Assembly: GCF_009827445.1 (NCBI RefSeq) | Contig: NZ_WTYI01000001.1 | Location: 1,082,381 to 1,146,380 of the forward strand | Source of the DNA: Qipengyuania aquimaris | GTDB taxonomy: Bacteria > Pseudomonadota > Alphaproteobacteria > Sphingomonadales > Sphingomonadaceae | DNA length: 64,000 bases | Direction of reading: 5' to 3' | Part shown: piece after piece, positions 1 to 8,321 of the stretch | Position numbering within the stretch: position 1 is the first letter of the stretch | How the letters are laid out: every line of letters begins with the position of its first letter | The notes under the pieces: generated by a model | Told to the model about the DNA's origin: nothing | What the model saw: the letters and a program-made list of their open reading frames with translations, nothing else | Databases searched by the model: none | Translations under genes and position numbers: made by a program

Positions 1-429
1 CAGTTTGCTCAAGGGATGTTTTCTCTGAACCGATAACCACGACAGAGCCGTATCGGCGTGATGCGTTGCGTGGATACGCCATAGCAGGGGAGAATGCTCG
101 AGCCGGTGGCGCCAGTAGATCACGAAATCGAACGCCAGGAAGGCGATGATAACGGTGAGCCAGCCGGGAACACCGTCCCAGAAGCCGGCGAAGTTTTCCG
201 ACATGCCGATGAAGTTGCGCACCGCGCCGCTGGGTAGAGCGAGAAAAGGAGCGAGGATGACGAGATTTATAAATGTGAGCGCGAGATTGGTGGTAAATTC
301 CTTGCGGCCACGATTCATCGCATCGACGATAGCGCCGCGCTTCATGATCAGCGCAAGCGATCCAAAGAACAAGCCCGCCAGAAAGAGCAGGCTGACCGTA
401 TACCGGAAAGGTTCTTCGAAAATTTCCAT
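1..429 (-). CDS. Sterol desaturase / fatty acid hydroxylase family protein (partial, runs off the left edge)
   Basis: The reading frame on the minus strand is open from the ATG at 427-429 to base 1, giving the first 143 residues of a longer protein. Two hydrophobic stretches (about residues 8-30 and 47-65) and a third before the motif HRLEH (about residue 113) are followed by HATHH. These are the first two histidine boxes of the membrane di-iron fatty acid hydroxylase superfamily; the later histidine box lies outside the window. Members hydroxylate or desaturate lipids, carotenoids or sterol-like substrates in the membrane. The exact substrate cannot be told from this fragment. A perfect inverted repeat just upstream (442-457) suggests repressor control. 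Confidence 0.85.
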   Translation of the reverse strand, partial: MEIFEEPFRYTVSLLFLAGLFFGSLALIMKRGAIVDAMNRGRKEFTTNLALTFINLVILAPFLALPSGAVRNFIGMSENFAGFWDGVPGWLTVIIAFLAFDFVIYWRHRLEHSPLLWRIHATHHADTALSWLSVQRKHPLSKL

Positions 430-441
430 CACGTCCCCATC

Positions 442-457
442 ACTACAAGATTGTAGT
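442..457. promoter_or_regulatory. Perfect inverted repeat, probable operator of the sterol desaturase-like gene
   Basis: ACTACAA-GA-TTGTAGT is a perfect 7-bp dyad with a 2-bp centre, 12 bases upstream of the ATG at 429. It has no T run, so a terminator is unlikely. The ACTACA...TGTAGT pattern resembles dyads bound by BlaI/MecI/CopY-type winged-helix repressors; that assignment is inference and no such repressor is in the window. Confidence 0.45.
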
Positions 458-472
458 TAGAGAGACGTTAAG

Positions 473-1843
473 TCAACACGCCGAAATGTCGAGGAATCCG
501 GGCACCGGACCGTTCCATTCGCCCGCATCTTCGGCAGTGCTTTCCGTTTTTGGCTTGGACGCCTTGGATTTCACTGGCTTTTCAGCCTGATCGGCCTTCT
601 TGGCTCGTTTTTCGGGCTTCGCTTTCGGCTTCTCGGAGCGCTTCTTCGGCTCCGATTTCTGGTCGGATTCTTCGCGTTCGCTCTTAGGCTTCGATTTTGT
701 ATCCGGCTCGACCAGTTCGACGCGAACGTCTTTCTTGCCAAATACCGGGATTTCCGACTTGGTCAGCTTCTCGACATTGGCAATCGCTTCGGCATCATCG
801 CCTGCCACCAGGGTAAAGGCGCGACCTTTCGCTCCTGCGCGGCCTGTGCGACCGATGCGGTGGACGTAATCGTCGGGATGCCACGGCGTGTCGAAGTTGA
901 AGACGTGGCTCACGCCCTTGATGTCGAGCCCTCGTGCCGCGACATCGCTGGCCACCAGGATGTTGATATCGCCGGATTTGAAGCGATCCAGCTCCTTGAT
1001 CCGGCTGGACTGGTCCATGTCTCCGTGGATTTCACCGCTGGCGAAACCGTGGCTCTGCAGACTCTTGTTGAGCTCGCGCACGGTGGTCTTGCGATTGGCA
1101 AAAATTATCGCGGTTTCGACCTGGTCGTGGCGGAGCAGCCAGCGCAGGGTCTCGCGCTTCTGGCGCTGCTGCACCGGGATCTTGAAGGCGGTGATATCCT
1201 TGTTCGTCGTCGCCGCACGGCTGACTTCGATACGTTTGGGATTCTTGAGGAATTTCTTCGCAAGCTTTTCGATCGGCGGCGGCATCGTCGCCGAGAACAG
1301 CATCGTCTGACGACTTTCGGGCAGCTTGTCGCAGATAAATTCGATGTCGGGGATGAACCCCATGTCGAGCATCCGGTCCGCTTCATCGATGACCAGCAGT
1401 TCGCAGCCGTTGAGCAGGATTTTCCCACGCTCGAAAAGGTCCATGAGGCGACCCGGCGTGGCGATCAACACGTCAACGCCCTCGTTCAGGGCCTTGACCT
1501 GGTCGCCCATCTGCACGCCGCCGATAAGCAGCGCGAGCTTGAGGTCGTGGTTTTTGCCGTATTTCTCGAAATTCTCGGCCACCTGCGCAGCGAGTTCGCG
1601 TGTCGGCGCGAGGATCAGCGAGCGCGGCATCAGGGCACGGCGGCGACCGCTGGCCATGACATCGATCATGGGCAGGACGAAGCTCGCCGTTTTGCCGGTT
1701 CCGGTCTGCGCGATACCGATGATGTCCTTCATCATCAGGACGGGCGGGATGGCCTGGGCCTGGATCGGCGTCGGCTCGGTGTAGCCGGCGTCGGAGACGG
1801 CTTTGAGCAAGTCAGGTGAAAGGCCGAGATCGGCGAAGTTCAT
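473..1843 (-). CDS. DEAD-box ATP-dependent RNA helicase (RhlE-like)
   Basis: The 456-residue protein shows the ordered DEAD-box motifs: Q motif (about residues 5-28, PTPIQ), AQTGTGKT (Walker A, about 45), PTRELA, TPGR, VIDEAD (motif II, about 150), SAT, and HRIGRTGR (motif VI, about 330). The last ~75 residues are a Lys/Glu/Ser-rich, highly charged tail without a fold, as in RhlE-type helicases where such tails bind RNA. Expected role: local unwinding of RNA in ribosome assembly or mRNA turnover in the cytoplasm. It stands alone between the sterol desaturase-like gene and an exported hypothetical protein. The helicase call is firm; the RhlE subgroup is less so. Confidence 0.93.
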   Translation of the reverse strand: MNFADLGLSPDLLKAVSDAGYTEPTPIQAQAIPPVLMMKDIIGIAQTGTGKTASFVLPMIDVMASGRRRALMPRSLILAPTRELAAQVAENFEKYGKNHDLKLALLIGGVQMGDQVKALNEGVDVLIATPGRLMDLFERGKILLNGCELLVIDEADRMLDMGFIPDIEFICDKLPESRQTMLFSATMPPPIEKLAKKFLKNPKRIEVSRAATTNKDITAFKIPVQQRQKRETLRWLLRHDQVETAIIFANRKTTVRELNKSLQSHGFASGEIHGDMDQSSRIKELDRFKSGDINILVASDVAARGLDIKGVSHVFNFDTPWHPDDYVHRIGRTGRAGAKGRAFTLVAGDDAEAIANVEKLTKSEIPVFGKKDVRVELVEPDTKSKPKSEREESDQKSEPKKRSEKPKAKPEKRAKKADQAEKPVKSKASKPKTESTAEDAGEWNGPVPGFLDISAC

Positions 1844-1953
1844 GCGAGTGTCGGATGCCCCAGAGATGCGGAAAAAGGAAAGCGCCGCAAGATGCAGCTT
1901 CTTTCGATTGCGCCCTTTGACGTTTTACCCTGAACAGTCAAGAAAAAGCGCGG

Positions 1954-2541
1954 TTACTCGACCGTTTCGAGCACCATCTGATGCAAGCTTGCAACCTTGC
2001 ACTTCGCACCGGAGCGGCTCATCAGCCGGTCGCGGTTTACGCATAACTGGCCGTCATCGGATGGCTCCATGTAGAAGCCCTGGTAGAATTCGCGCGGACT
2101 GCAGCCCTTCTCGAGTTGCGCCGAAAGGGTCCTGCGGTCCCGCAGGAACAGCAACAGCCTGCTTCCCTGATCCGCCACACCGCCGATCCGCTTGGCATCG
2201 ATGCATTTGCCGAACGGCCGTTCGACGACTTGCCTGCGCTGCGGCTCGAGACTTTCGGCCGTCAGGCTCTGTCGAGCGGGGCCGCGGGCCGGCGAGATGC
2301 GCAGGATTACCCTGCCCTCGATCCGGACCTGGTTGGCCTGGACTGGCTTGGGTGCATCGAAGATGGAATTCCATGCGTCGGTGCGTGCCGAGAGGGGCAG
2401 CGGCGAAACCCGGCCATTCCCGTCGCGCGCTTGCTGCCATGTAGGCGCTTCACACGTCCCCCGCGCGCCCGCATCGTCCTGCGCCGTAGAAGGCGCAAGT
2501 AACAACGCCAGGGGCGCGGTCAGGGAAAACAAGCTGGGCAT
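1954..2541 (-). CDS. Hypothetical exported protein
   Basis: About 195 residues from the ATG at 2541, which gives a clean signal-peptide-like start (MPSLFSLTAPLALLLAP, then STAQDD). A GTG nine codons upstream (2568) is the other start candidate. The mature part is hydrophilic, with several Cys (in GTCEAP, GKCIDA, KGCSP, QLCVN, AKCKV), which suggests disulfide bonds in the periplasm. I recognise no family and can give no function. It is divergent from the FAD-linked oxidase gene, and codon use looks like its GC-rich neighbours. Confidence 0.6.
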   Translation of the reverse strand: MPSLFSLTAPLALLLAPSTAQDDAGARGTCEAPTWQQARDGNGRVSPLPLSARTDAWNSIFDAPKPVQANQVRIEGRVILRISPARGPARQSLTAESLEPQRRQVVERPFGKCIDAKRIGGVADQGSRLLLFLRDRRTLSAQLEKGCSPREFYQGFYMEPSDDGQLCVNRDRLMSRSGAKCKVASLHQMVLETVE

Positions 2542-2678
2542 CGGGGCGATCAATATCCTCGTGTCCACGCCGCAAGAGCTTGGCGCGTAGCGAACGCCCT
2601 GCCCCCCGACATTTGAATAACGGCTTAATTACATCGACAGCGATGGCAATAGGTAGTGACTTACCTATCCAGTGTGGC

Positions 2679-4142
2679 ATGAGCGCATCAATGACAAAGA
2701 CATCCCAATCTTTCGTCGAGCAGGCATCGGAGCTCCTGGGTCCACGCGGGTTCACACAGGATTCCGATCTCGTAGCACCTTGGCTCACTGATTGGCGCGG
2801 CCGTTATACCGGCAAAGCATTGGGCCTCGCATCGCCTGCCGATACGCGCGAAGTCGCCCAACTGTTGACCCTGTGCGCCGAGCACGGAAAGCCGATCGTG
2901 CCACAAGGCGGCAATAGCGGCATGTCGGGGGGCGCTACGCCGGACGAAGCGGGTAATTCGATTATCCTTTCTCTAAGGCGCATGAACGCCATCAAGCATA
3001 TCGACGCGCAAGCAAAGCAGGTGACGTGCGAAGCAGGCGTCGTCCTGCAGACACTCCATGACGAGGCGGCACGACACCGCTTACGGTTCCCGCTGACCCT
3101 CGGCGGAAAAGGGTCGGCTACCATTGGCGGCCTGATCTCGACCAATGCCGGTGGGACGCAGGTACTGCGCCATGGGACGATGCGGGCCCAGGTCCTTGGC
3201 CTCGAAGCCGTAATGGCGGACGGCCAGGTTCTCGACACGCTTACCCCGCTGAAAAAGGACAACCGCGGTTTCGATCTGAAACAGTTGCTGATCGGATCGG
3301 AGGGAACGCTCGGGATCGTGACTGCCGCCACCTTGCGGTTACTGCCTGAAATCGGGGGGCGATGCGTCATTTGGGCCGGGCTGGAATCCCTTTCCCAAGC
3401 GCGCCAGCTGTTGCTCCATTGCGAGGATAGGGCAGCGGAAGAACTGGAAGGGTTCGAGGTTATCCCATCGCATTGCCTGGAGGCTGTCCTCGATCACCTG
3501 CCCGATGCGCGCAATCCCCTGGCGGGGCATCACGCCTGGCATGCATTGATCGAACTCGTCGCCGAAGCGGGACAAGTCGGCGCCCTCCAGCCGCTTGCCG
3601 AGGACATGCTCTCCTCCGCCATGGAACAGGGCCTCCTCGAAGACGCGGTGATTGCCGCCAATGAGACGCAGGCGGAGGCGTTCTGGCTGATCCGCGATTC
3701 GATCTCTCCAGCCGAACGCGCGATCGGACCGGCGATGCAGCACGACATCTCGGTCCCGGTCGCGACCATGGCGCAATTCGTGGAGCATGCGTCCCCGCTC
3801 ATCGAGGAGCGGTTCCCGGGCACACGGGCGGTCGCCTTCGGGCATCTGGGTGACGGAAATGTCCACTTCCACCTTCTTGCCCCTCCGCAGGCGGTCAGGG
3901 GGGAATGGGAAGAAGACCAAGGCAAGGAGATAAGCGCATTCGTCCATGATCTTGTAACCCAATGGGATGGTTCGATCAGTGCAGAGCACGGGATCGGCCA
4001 GATGAAGCGGGACGAATTGGGTCGGCTCGGCGATCCGGTTTCGCTGTCGGTGATGAGGTCTATCAAGGACGCATTAGACCCCCGGGGATTGCTCAATCCG
4101 GGCAAGTTGGTCCCGCTTGCGAAAGGCGATTTGAACGCCTAA
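2679..4142 (+). CDS. FAD-binding oxidase, D-lactate / D-2-hydroxyglutarate dehydrogenase type
   Basis: From the ATG at 2679 the protein has about 487 residues, the normal family length. Upstream in-frame starts at 2643 (ATG) and 2580 (TTG) and a downstream ATG at 2691 are also possible, and no start has a strong ribosome binding site. The N-terminal part is a PCMH-type FAD-binding domain (PQGGNSGMSGGATP, then GGLISTNAGGTQVLRHG for the pyrophosphate contact). The C-terminal part is an FAD-oxidase C domain with HLGDGNVHFH and EHGIGQMK, the metal and substrate site of the VAO/GlcD family. Expected reaction: oxidation of a D-2-hydroxyacid to the 2-oxoacid. The exact substrate cannot be decided from the sequence. 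Confidence 0.88.
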   Translation: MSASMTKTSQSFVEQASELLGPRGFTQDSDLVAPWLTDWRGRYTGKALGLASPADTREVAQLLTLCAEHGKPIVPQGGNSGMSGGATPDEAGNSIILSLRRMNAIKHIDAQAKQVTCEAGVVLQTLHDEAARHRLRFPLTLGGKGSATIGGLISTNAGGTQVLRHGTMRAQVLGLEAVMADGQVLDTLTPLKKDNRGFDLKQLLIGSEGTLGIVTAATLRLLPEIGGRCVIWAGLESLSQARQLLLHCEDRAAEELEGFEVIPSHCLEAVLDHLPDARNPLAGHHAWHALIELVAEAGQVGALQPLAEDMLSSAMEQGLLEDAVIAANETQAEAFWLIRDSISPAERAIGPAMQHDISVPVATMAQFVEHASPLIEERFPGTRAVAFGHLGDGNVHFHLLAPPQAVRGEWEEDQGKEISAFVHDLVTQWDGSISAEHGIGQMKRDELGRLGDPVSLSVMRSIKDALDPRGLLNPGKLVPLAKGDLNA

Positions 4143-4224
4143 AGCCCCAATCGAGGGCGCATGCGGGTTCACCACGGATCCGCGTCTCATCCCAATTATA
4201 TCAAAACGACTTCGGAGAAATTTC

Positions 4225-5013
4225 ATGGCGAGCGCGCCGCAGCAGCCTCAGTTGCCCCTTTTCTTTAATGACCTCATGCCCCTGAACAGCAAGGATCATG
4301 CGAACTACAAGTCGCGTACCGTCAGTGCTGCTCCTTGGCTGTCCAAAGCTCATGCAATTCCGCTTACCGTGGAAGAATTTGTGCAGGCACAGCGCTTTTT
4401 CCCGATCGTGTTTTCCACTGGCGACGCTCCGCTGCCGCTGGCGCTCATGGGTCTCAACGAAGGTGTGAACACCTTCGTCGATAAGGACGGCAAGGTCACC
4501 GACCCTGTCTACATCCCGGCATACATTCGCCGCTATCCCTTCATGCTGGCGAAGCTGCAGCCCGATAGCGACACGCTCTCGCTTTGCTTCGATCCGACCA
4601 GCGATGCCGTTGGCGAATTTGACGAAGGCCGTCCGCTTTTCGAAAACGGTGAAGCCGCCGAGGCGACAAAGCAGATCCTCGAGTTCTGCCAGAACTTCGA
4701 AGGCGCTGCCCAGCGTACGCAGTCTTTCATCGCGCAGCTCATGGAAAACGACCTGCTAATGGACGGTGAAGTCTCGATCCAGGCTGACGGCAACGACAAG
4801 CCTTTCCTCTATCGCGGCTTCAAGATGGTCGATCAGGACAAGGTCCGTGAACTTCCCGCCGCCAAGGTCGAGGAATTCAACAAGAACGGTCTGATGATGC
4901 TGATCCACGCACATCTTTTCTCGCTCGACAACATGCGTGCCGTATTCTCGCGACAGGTCCAGCAGGGCTGGAAACCTGAGGCGATTGCAGAGAATGGTGC
5001 TGCAAACGTCTAA
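4225..5013 (+). CDS. SapC family protein
   Basis: 262 residues from ATG 4225, preceded by GGAGAAATTTC, a good ribosome binding site. The protein carries the SapC pattern: an N-terminal HAIPLTVEEF region, FPIVFS and LALMGLNEG, YIPAYIRRYPFML, and a C-terminal LMMLIHAHLFSLDNM block. SapC was named from Campylobacter S-layer work, but in marine alphaproteobacteria the family is widespread and its role is not established; it is often found beside tryptophan halogenase or TonB-receptor genes, neither of which is here. Its end overlaps the start of the downstream peptidase gene, so the two are probably cotranscribed. Confidence 0.88.
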   Translation: MASAPQQPQLPLFFNDLMPLNSKDHANYKSRTVSAAPWLSKAHAIPLTVEEFVQAQRFFPIVFSTGDAPLPLALMGLNEGVNTFVDKDGKVTDPVYIPAYIRRYPFMLAKLQPDSDTLSLCFDPTSDAVGEFDEGRPLFENGEAAEATKQILEFCQNFEGAAQRTQSFIAQLMENDLLMDGEVSIQADGNDKPFLYRGFKMVDQDKVRELPAAKVEEFNKNGLMMLIHAHLFSLDNMRAVFSRQVQQGWKPEAIAENGAANV

Positions 5014-6013
5014 TCGAAATCCGGCGTGGCCGGGCCGCTTATGCGCGCTCGGTCACGCCGTCGCCCTCGCCTTGGCGGCGAGCTTTCCTGTTTCGGTACT
5101 CGCAGAGACAAAACAGCCCCCTTCCCAGTCCCCACTGGACGTTTTCCAGCAACAGGAAGACCGTCTCTTCCAGACCGGTTACCGCCTGGCCCTGGCGAAT
5201 GCGCCCTTCTGCCAGCGCCGTACCCGCGGTGTGGGGATCCTGATCCACGATGCCGCTTCCTACCGGCGACCGGACGTGGTCCGCGCCCATTTCTCGCTTC
5301 GCGGTGACGTAGCGATACAGTCGGTGGCAACAGGGTCGCCGGCCTACAATCTCGGGATCCGGCAGAACGACACACTCGCCTCAGTCATGGGGATCGACGT
5401 CGAAGCTCTTGCGAACTCTGGCGAAAAGACCTGGGAGCGGGCAGCCCGCATCAACAGGATGCTGGCAGAACAGGGCCCGGAAGGTCTCGTGCGACTTGCT
5501 CGTGCGGACGACCGAGGCCTCGCGACATCATTCGAGCTCGAACCGGTCGAATTGTGCGCTTCGCGGTTTGAACTGCAAAGCGGAAACTCGAAGGCGGCTG
5601 CCGACGGAGAGCGCGTGCTGGTCGGGGATTCCTTTCCCGCATTCGCGTATTCGAACCCGAAATTTGCTGCCGCGCTCGCCCATGAAATGGCGCACAACCT
5701 CCTCGGACATCTCGATCACTTCGAGACATACGGTCGTCGTGGTGGCCGGGTGCGCAAGAGCGAACGGGATGCCGACCGGTTAATGCCCTGGCTGCTCTAC
5801 AATGCGGGGTACGACCCCCGGGCCGCCGTCGAGTTCATGCGCGAATGGGGCCCCAGACATGGCGGCGGCATTCTTCGCAAGCGAACGCACGACGGGTGGG
5901 ACGAAAGGGTAGACCTGATCGAGGCCGAACTGCCACGGATCGAAGCTGTCGCCACCGACGGCAAGGTCGATTGGCAGATACATTTCGTCCCGATGCTTAA
6001 GGAAGAGGGTTGA
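4994..6013 (+). CDS. Exported M48-like metallopeptidase with an upstream PDZ-like segment
   Basis: About 339 residues from ATG 4994, which overlaps the sapC end by 20 bases. The first ~40 residues form a signal peptide ending near SVLAET. A segment around residues 95-175 (VATGSPAYNLGIRQNDTLASVMG) resembles a PDZ-like region, and the catalytic zinc motif HEMAHNLLGH follows at about residue 230. ESD/ERDAD-like downstream residues (SERDADRL) supply the third ligand, as in M48 peptidases. It should be a periplasmic zinc endopeptidase acting in envelope protein quality control. The order (PDZ before HEXXH) differs from BepA-type proteins. The substrate is unknown. Confidence 0.82.
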   Translation: MVLQTSNRNPAWPGRLCALGHAVALALAASFPVSVLAETKQPPSQSPLDVFQQQEDRLFQTGYRLALANAPFCQRRTRGVGILIHDAASYRRPDVVRAHFSLRGDVAIQSVATGSPAYNLGIRQNDTLASVMGIDVEALANSGEKTWERAARINRMLAEQGPEGLVRLARADDRGLATSFELEPVELCASRFELQSGNSKAAADGERVLVGDSFPAFAYSNPKFAAALAHEMAHNLLGHLDHFETYGRRGGRVRKSERDADRLMPWLLYNAGYDPRAAVEFMREWGPRHGGGILRKRTHDGWDERVDLIEAELPRIEAVATDGKVDWQIHFVPMLKEEG

Positions 6014-6024
6014 GGCTACTCGCG

Positions 6025-6957
6025 CTACTCGGCAGCCTCTGCAAACTGACCGCCCGATCTCAAATTCGCGACTTCGCTTCCCAGCATCTTCACCAAACCA
6101 CCAAGGAGGCGGCCGACGCCGCCCAACCGCGCGCTCGGCTGGTCGAGCTGGCGGTCTAGATAGAGCGAACGACACACCTCGATCTGAATCGCATGGAGGC
6201 CTCGTTTCGGCATTCCATGCCTGTCGAGGACATAGCCGCCCGAGTACGGTCGGTTATGCGTCGCAAGCCGTCCATTGAGTGAAAGGTAGCTCAGCGCGCC
6301 GGCCGAAAGAATTCCGCTACAACTTGTCCCGAACCTATCCCCGATCACGAATTCGGGCCGCGCGCCGCCGAAAGCTTTCGGGTTGAGCGGCGGCATGGAA
6401 TGCAGGTCCACCAACAACACCGCCCCCCAGCGATCGCGCAGCGTCTCCAGCGCCCTGCCAAGCGCGCTGTGATAGGGATGATGGATCGTCTCGATGCGGC
6501 GATCCAGCTCCGTTCTCTCTATCGGCCCACGCCATATTTCGCCGAGCCCGGGAAGGCGGCGGGGAACCAGCCCGAGACCGCTGCGCGCTCGGCGATTTGC
6601 CAGTGAATGGGAAGTCCTGCCCTCACCTTCGCCCGAAATCATGCCCCAGTCCACATCGTCCGGCGCGCGGTTCAGGTCGATCTCCGCACGGGGAGCCTTG
6701 GCGACCAGCAGTGCTGCGCCGCTTGCGCGCGCGACTTCCGCCGCCAGGAGGTCGACATAGCGGTCCTCCAGACGGGTCTTGCACGCCGGATCGCGAAAGG
6801 ACTGCTCGACCGCTTCGGAGTAACCTCTACCGCCATGGGGGGCGGCAATGAGGATCGGAATCGACTGTGCCGCCTCGAGGGTAAGCTCGAAAGGGGTATC
6901 ATTGCCGATGTCTCGGAGCGGAGCCCTCCCGTCGCCCTTGTCTTCTGGTGAAGTCAT
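6025..6957 (-). CDS. N-formylglutamate amidohydrolase family protein
   Basis: About 310 residues from ATG 6957 (a longer frame to 7035 lacks support). Diagnostic blocks are IAAPHGGRGYSEA near the N terminus, EDRYVDLLAAE, RAEIDLNR, VDLHSMPP and an R-x-Y-S-G-G-Y block followed by QIEVCRSLY. These place it in the N-formylglutamate amidohydrolase (HutG-type) fold, which hydrolyses N-formyl-glutamate to glutamate and formate in one route of histidine breakdown. No other hut gene is near, so the physiological substrate is open. It is divergent from cpdR; the two genes are neighbours in many alphaproteobacteria, to my knowledge. Confidence 0.87.
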   Translation of the reverse strand: MTSPEDKGDGRAPLRDIGNDTPFELTLEAAQSIPILIAAPHGGRGYSEAVEQSFRDPACKTRLEDRYVDLLAAEVARASGAALLVAKAPRAEIDLNRAPDDVDWGMISGEGEGRTSHSLANRRARSGLGLVPRRLPGLGEIWRGPIERTELDRRIETIHHPYHSALGRALETLRDRWGAVLLVDLHSMPPLNPKAFGGARPEFVIGDRFGTSCSGILSAGALSYLSLNGRLATHNRPYSGGYVLDRHGMPKRGLHAIQIEVCRSLYLDRQLDQPSARLGGVGRLLGGLVKMLGSEVANLRSGGQFAEAAE

Positions 6958-7069
6958 GGCGTCAGAGATGGCGGACCTGGTTAGGCGAGTCAAAATCGAT
7001 TGCGCCAAAGAGGGACACAGATCAAATCCTCTCAAGATTTGTTAAGCGGTTTCGGTTAGTAAGATCAGC

Positions 7070-7462
7070 ATGAGTGAGCCGAACCACCAGCGAATCCTGC
7101 TTGCAGAAGACGACGATGCCATGCGCACCTATCTCGAACGTGCGCTCGACAATGCCGGGTATGTAGTCGATTCGGTGGACCGCGGCACGGCTGCAGTGCC
7201 GCTTCTGGAAAGCAAAGAGTACGATCTCCTCCTTTCGGATATCGTAATGCCTGAAATGGATGGGATCGAGCTGGCCCAGAAGTGCAACGAAATCAGCCCC
7301 GGCACCAAAGTCATGTTCATCACCGGCTTTGCTGCGGTAACGCTCAAGGCCAGCGCCGAACAGCCAAATGCCAAGGTGCTTTCGAAACCGTTCCACCTCC
7401 GCGATCTGGTTCTGGAAGTGGAACGCGTTCTGGGCAGCCAGGTCAGCGCACAACTTTTATAA
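7070..7462 (+). CDS. cpdR: Response regulator CpdR (single receiver domain)
   Basis: 130 residues made up of one receiver domain with no output domain. Visible residues: the acidic pair in LLAEDDDAMR (about residue 13), the phosphoacceptor Asp in LLLSDIVMPEMDG (about 57), the switch Thr in MFITGF and the Lys in LSKPFH. Length and sequence match CpdR, which in Caulobacter is controlled by the CckA-ChpT phosphorelay and, when unphosphorylated, directs ClpXP to CtrA and other substrates at the cell pole. cckA is also in this window (48.7 kb), so two members of the same cell-cycle circuit lie within about 45 kb; chpT and ctrA are not seen. Confidence 0.88.
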   Translation: MSEPNHQRILLAEDDDAMRTYLERALDNAGYVVDSVDRGTAAVPLLESKEYDLLLSDIVMPEMDGIELAQKCNEISPGTKVMFITGFAAVTLKASAEQPNAKVLSKPFHLRDLVLEVERVLGSQVSAQLL

Positions 7463-7547
7463 AGCGGGACCGTTTTGCCCCTTGCGCGGCAAGTGCTGCC
7501 CCGCTAATTGCCTCGCCTGCCGACTAGTTCGGCACATTCGATAGCGT

Positions 7548-7622
7548 GGGCGTATAGCTCAGTGGTAGAGCACTATGTTGACATCGTAGGGGTCCCAAGT
7601 TCGAACCTTGGTACGCCCACCA
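7548..7622 (+). tRNA. tRNA-Val (anticodon GAC)
   Basis: A full cloverleaf can be drawn. The acceptor stem GGGCGTA pairs with TACGCCC, the D arm contains AGCTCAGTGGTAGAGC, the anticodon stem CTATG pairs with CGTAG around loop TTGACAT (anticodon GAC), and the T arm contains GGTTCGAACC-type pairing (CCAAGTTCGAACCTTGG). The CCA end is encoded. A rho-independent terminator follows 20 bases later. Confidence 0.96.
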
Positions 7623-7641
7623 TCGAATTCCTAAGGTCCAG

Positions 7642-7668
7642 AAGCCCGCCGTTAATGGCGGGCTTTTT
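7642..7668 (+). terminator. Rho-independent terminator of tRNA-Val
   Basis: AAGCCCGCC and GGCGGGCTT form a perfect 9-bp stem around GTTAAT, followed by a T run to 7668. It lies directly behind the tRNA. Confidence 0.9.
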
Positions 7669-7723
7669 GCATCGGCCCTCGATTCGAATAGCATATTCAA
7701 CACTGATATTTCGCGACGCACGC

Positions 7724-7757
7724 AAAAAACCCGGCCCCGCTTGCGCGGAGCCGGGTT
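7724..7757 (-). terminator. Rho-independent terminator of the small membrane protein gene
   Basis: Read on the minus strand, AACCCGGCTCCGC and GCGGGGCCGGGTT pair around GCAA and run into TTTTTTGCG. It lies about 22 bases beyond the stop of the 73-residue gene at 7779-8000. Confidence 0.88.
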
Positions 7758-7778
7758 CAAGAAATCGTGAGACGATAG

Positions 7779-8000
7779 TTAGATGCTGACAGGCAGATCT
7801 TCATCGTCATCGCCATCTGCGGCGATGACGATGCCCGCAATTACTGCGGCAGCAGCGAGAATGGCAACAAGCACGCTCGAACCACCGAGCTCGGCTTCTT
7901 CCTTCGAAGTCTGCGAGGTACGCTGCACGTCAGCAGCGGTAGCCATAGCCGGCGTCGCGGTCATTGCGACTGCAGCGAGCGGAAGCAAAACTTTCTTCAT
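7779..8000 (-). CDS. Small exported/membrane protein with an acidic tail
   Basis: 73 residues. The N-terminal signal peptide (MKKVLLPLAAVAMTATPAMATA) is followed by a short polar stretch (about 25-38), one transmembrane helix (about 42-60, AILAAAAVIAGIVIA) and an acidic C terminus, DGDDDEDLPVSI. AGGAG lies 9 bases before the ATG, and a strong terminator follows, so this is a real stand-alone gene. I do not recognise the function; small proteins of this layout are common in Sphingomonadales next to polysaccharide loci, and a structural or regulatory role in the envelope is only a guess. Confidence 0.75.
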   Translation of the reverse strand: MKKVLLPLAAVAMTATPAMATAADVQRTSQTSKEEAELGGSSVLVAILAAAAVIAGIVIAADGDDDEDLPVSI

Positions 8001-8321
8001 TGAGTAAATCTCCTAGTCTCTGAGCGACATCTCAACAAACTGATCTGTCGATTCCAAATTACGTATACTTCGATCCACCAAGGAACTCAACCCCTTACGA
8101 GTAGCCACGCCCTGATGAGAATAATCCGATTCAAACATAGACCGGCTAGGGGCAGATTATTAAAATCCTGCTAAACTCCAAACGTTCCGAGCAAATCTGA
8201 AACGGCCACACAAAAACCAAGAGCGGAATCGCCGCAAAGGGGCAGTTACCAGTTGCGCCACAGCAAGCCGACAAGCGCGGACGTAGGATGCTACCCTGCA
8301 ACAATGAACTTCGACGAGCAG
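8001..8321. other. Gene-free stretch between the small membrane protein and the EPS locus
   Basis: About 320 bases with no supported gene on either strand. It carries the ribosome binding site and promoter region of the small membrane protein gene (minus strand) near 8001-8020 and the 3' flank of the first EPS-locus gene. I see no RNA structure or repeat I can name. Confidence 0.5.

Noticed and set aside
7548-7622. tRNA-Val as attachment site of an integrated element
   Set aside because: No integrase in the window and no copy of the tRNA 3' end found near the far end of the EPS locus, so integration at the tRNA is not supported.
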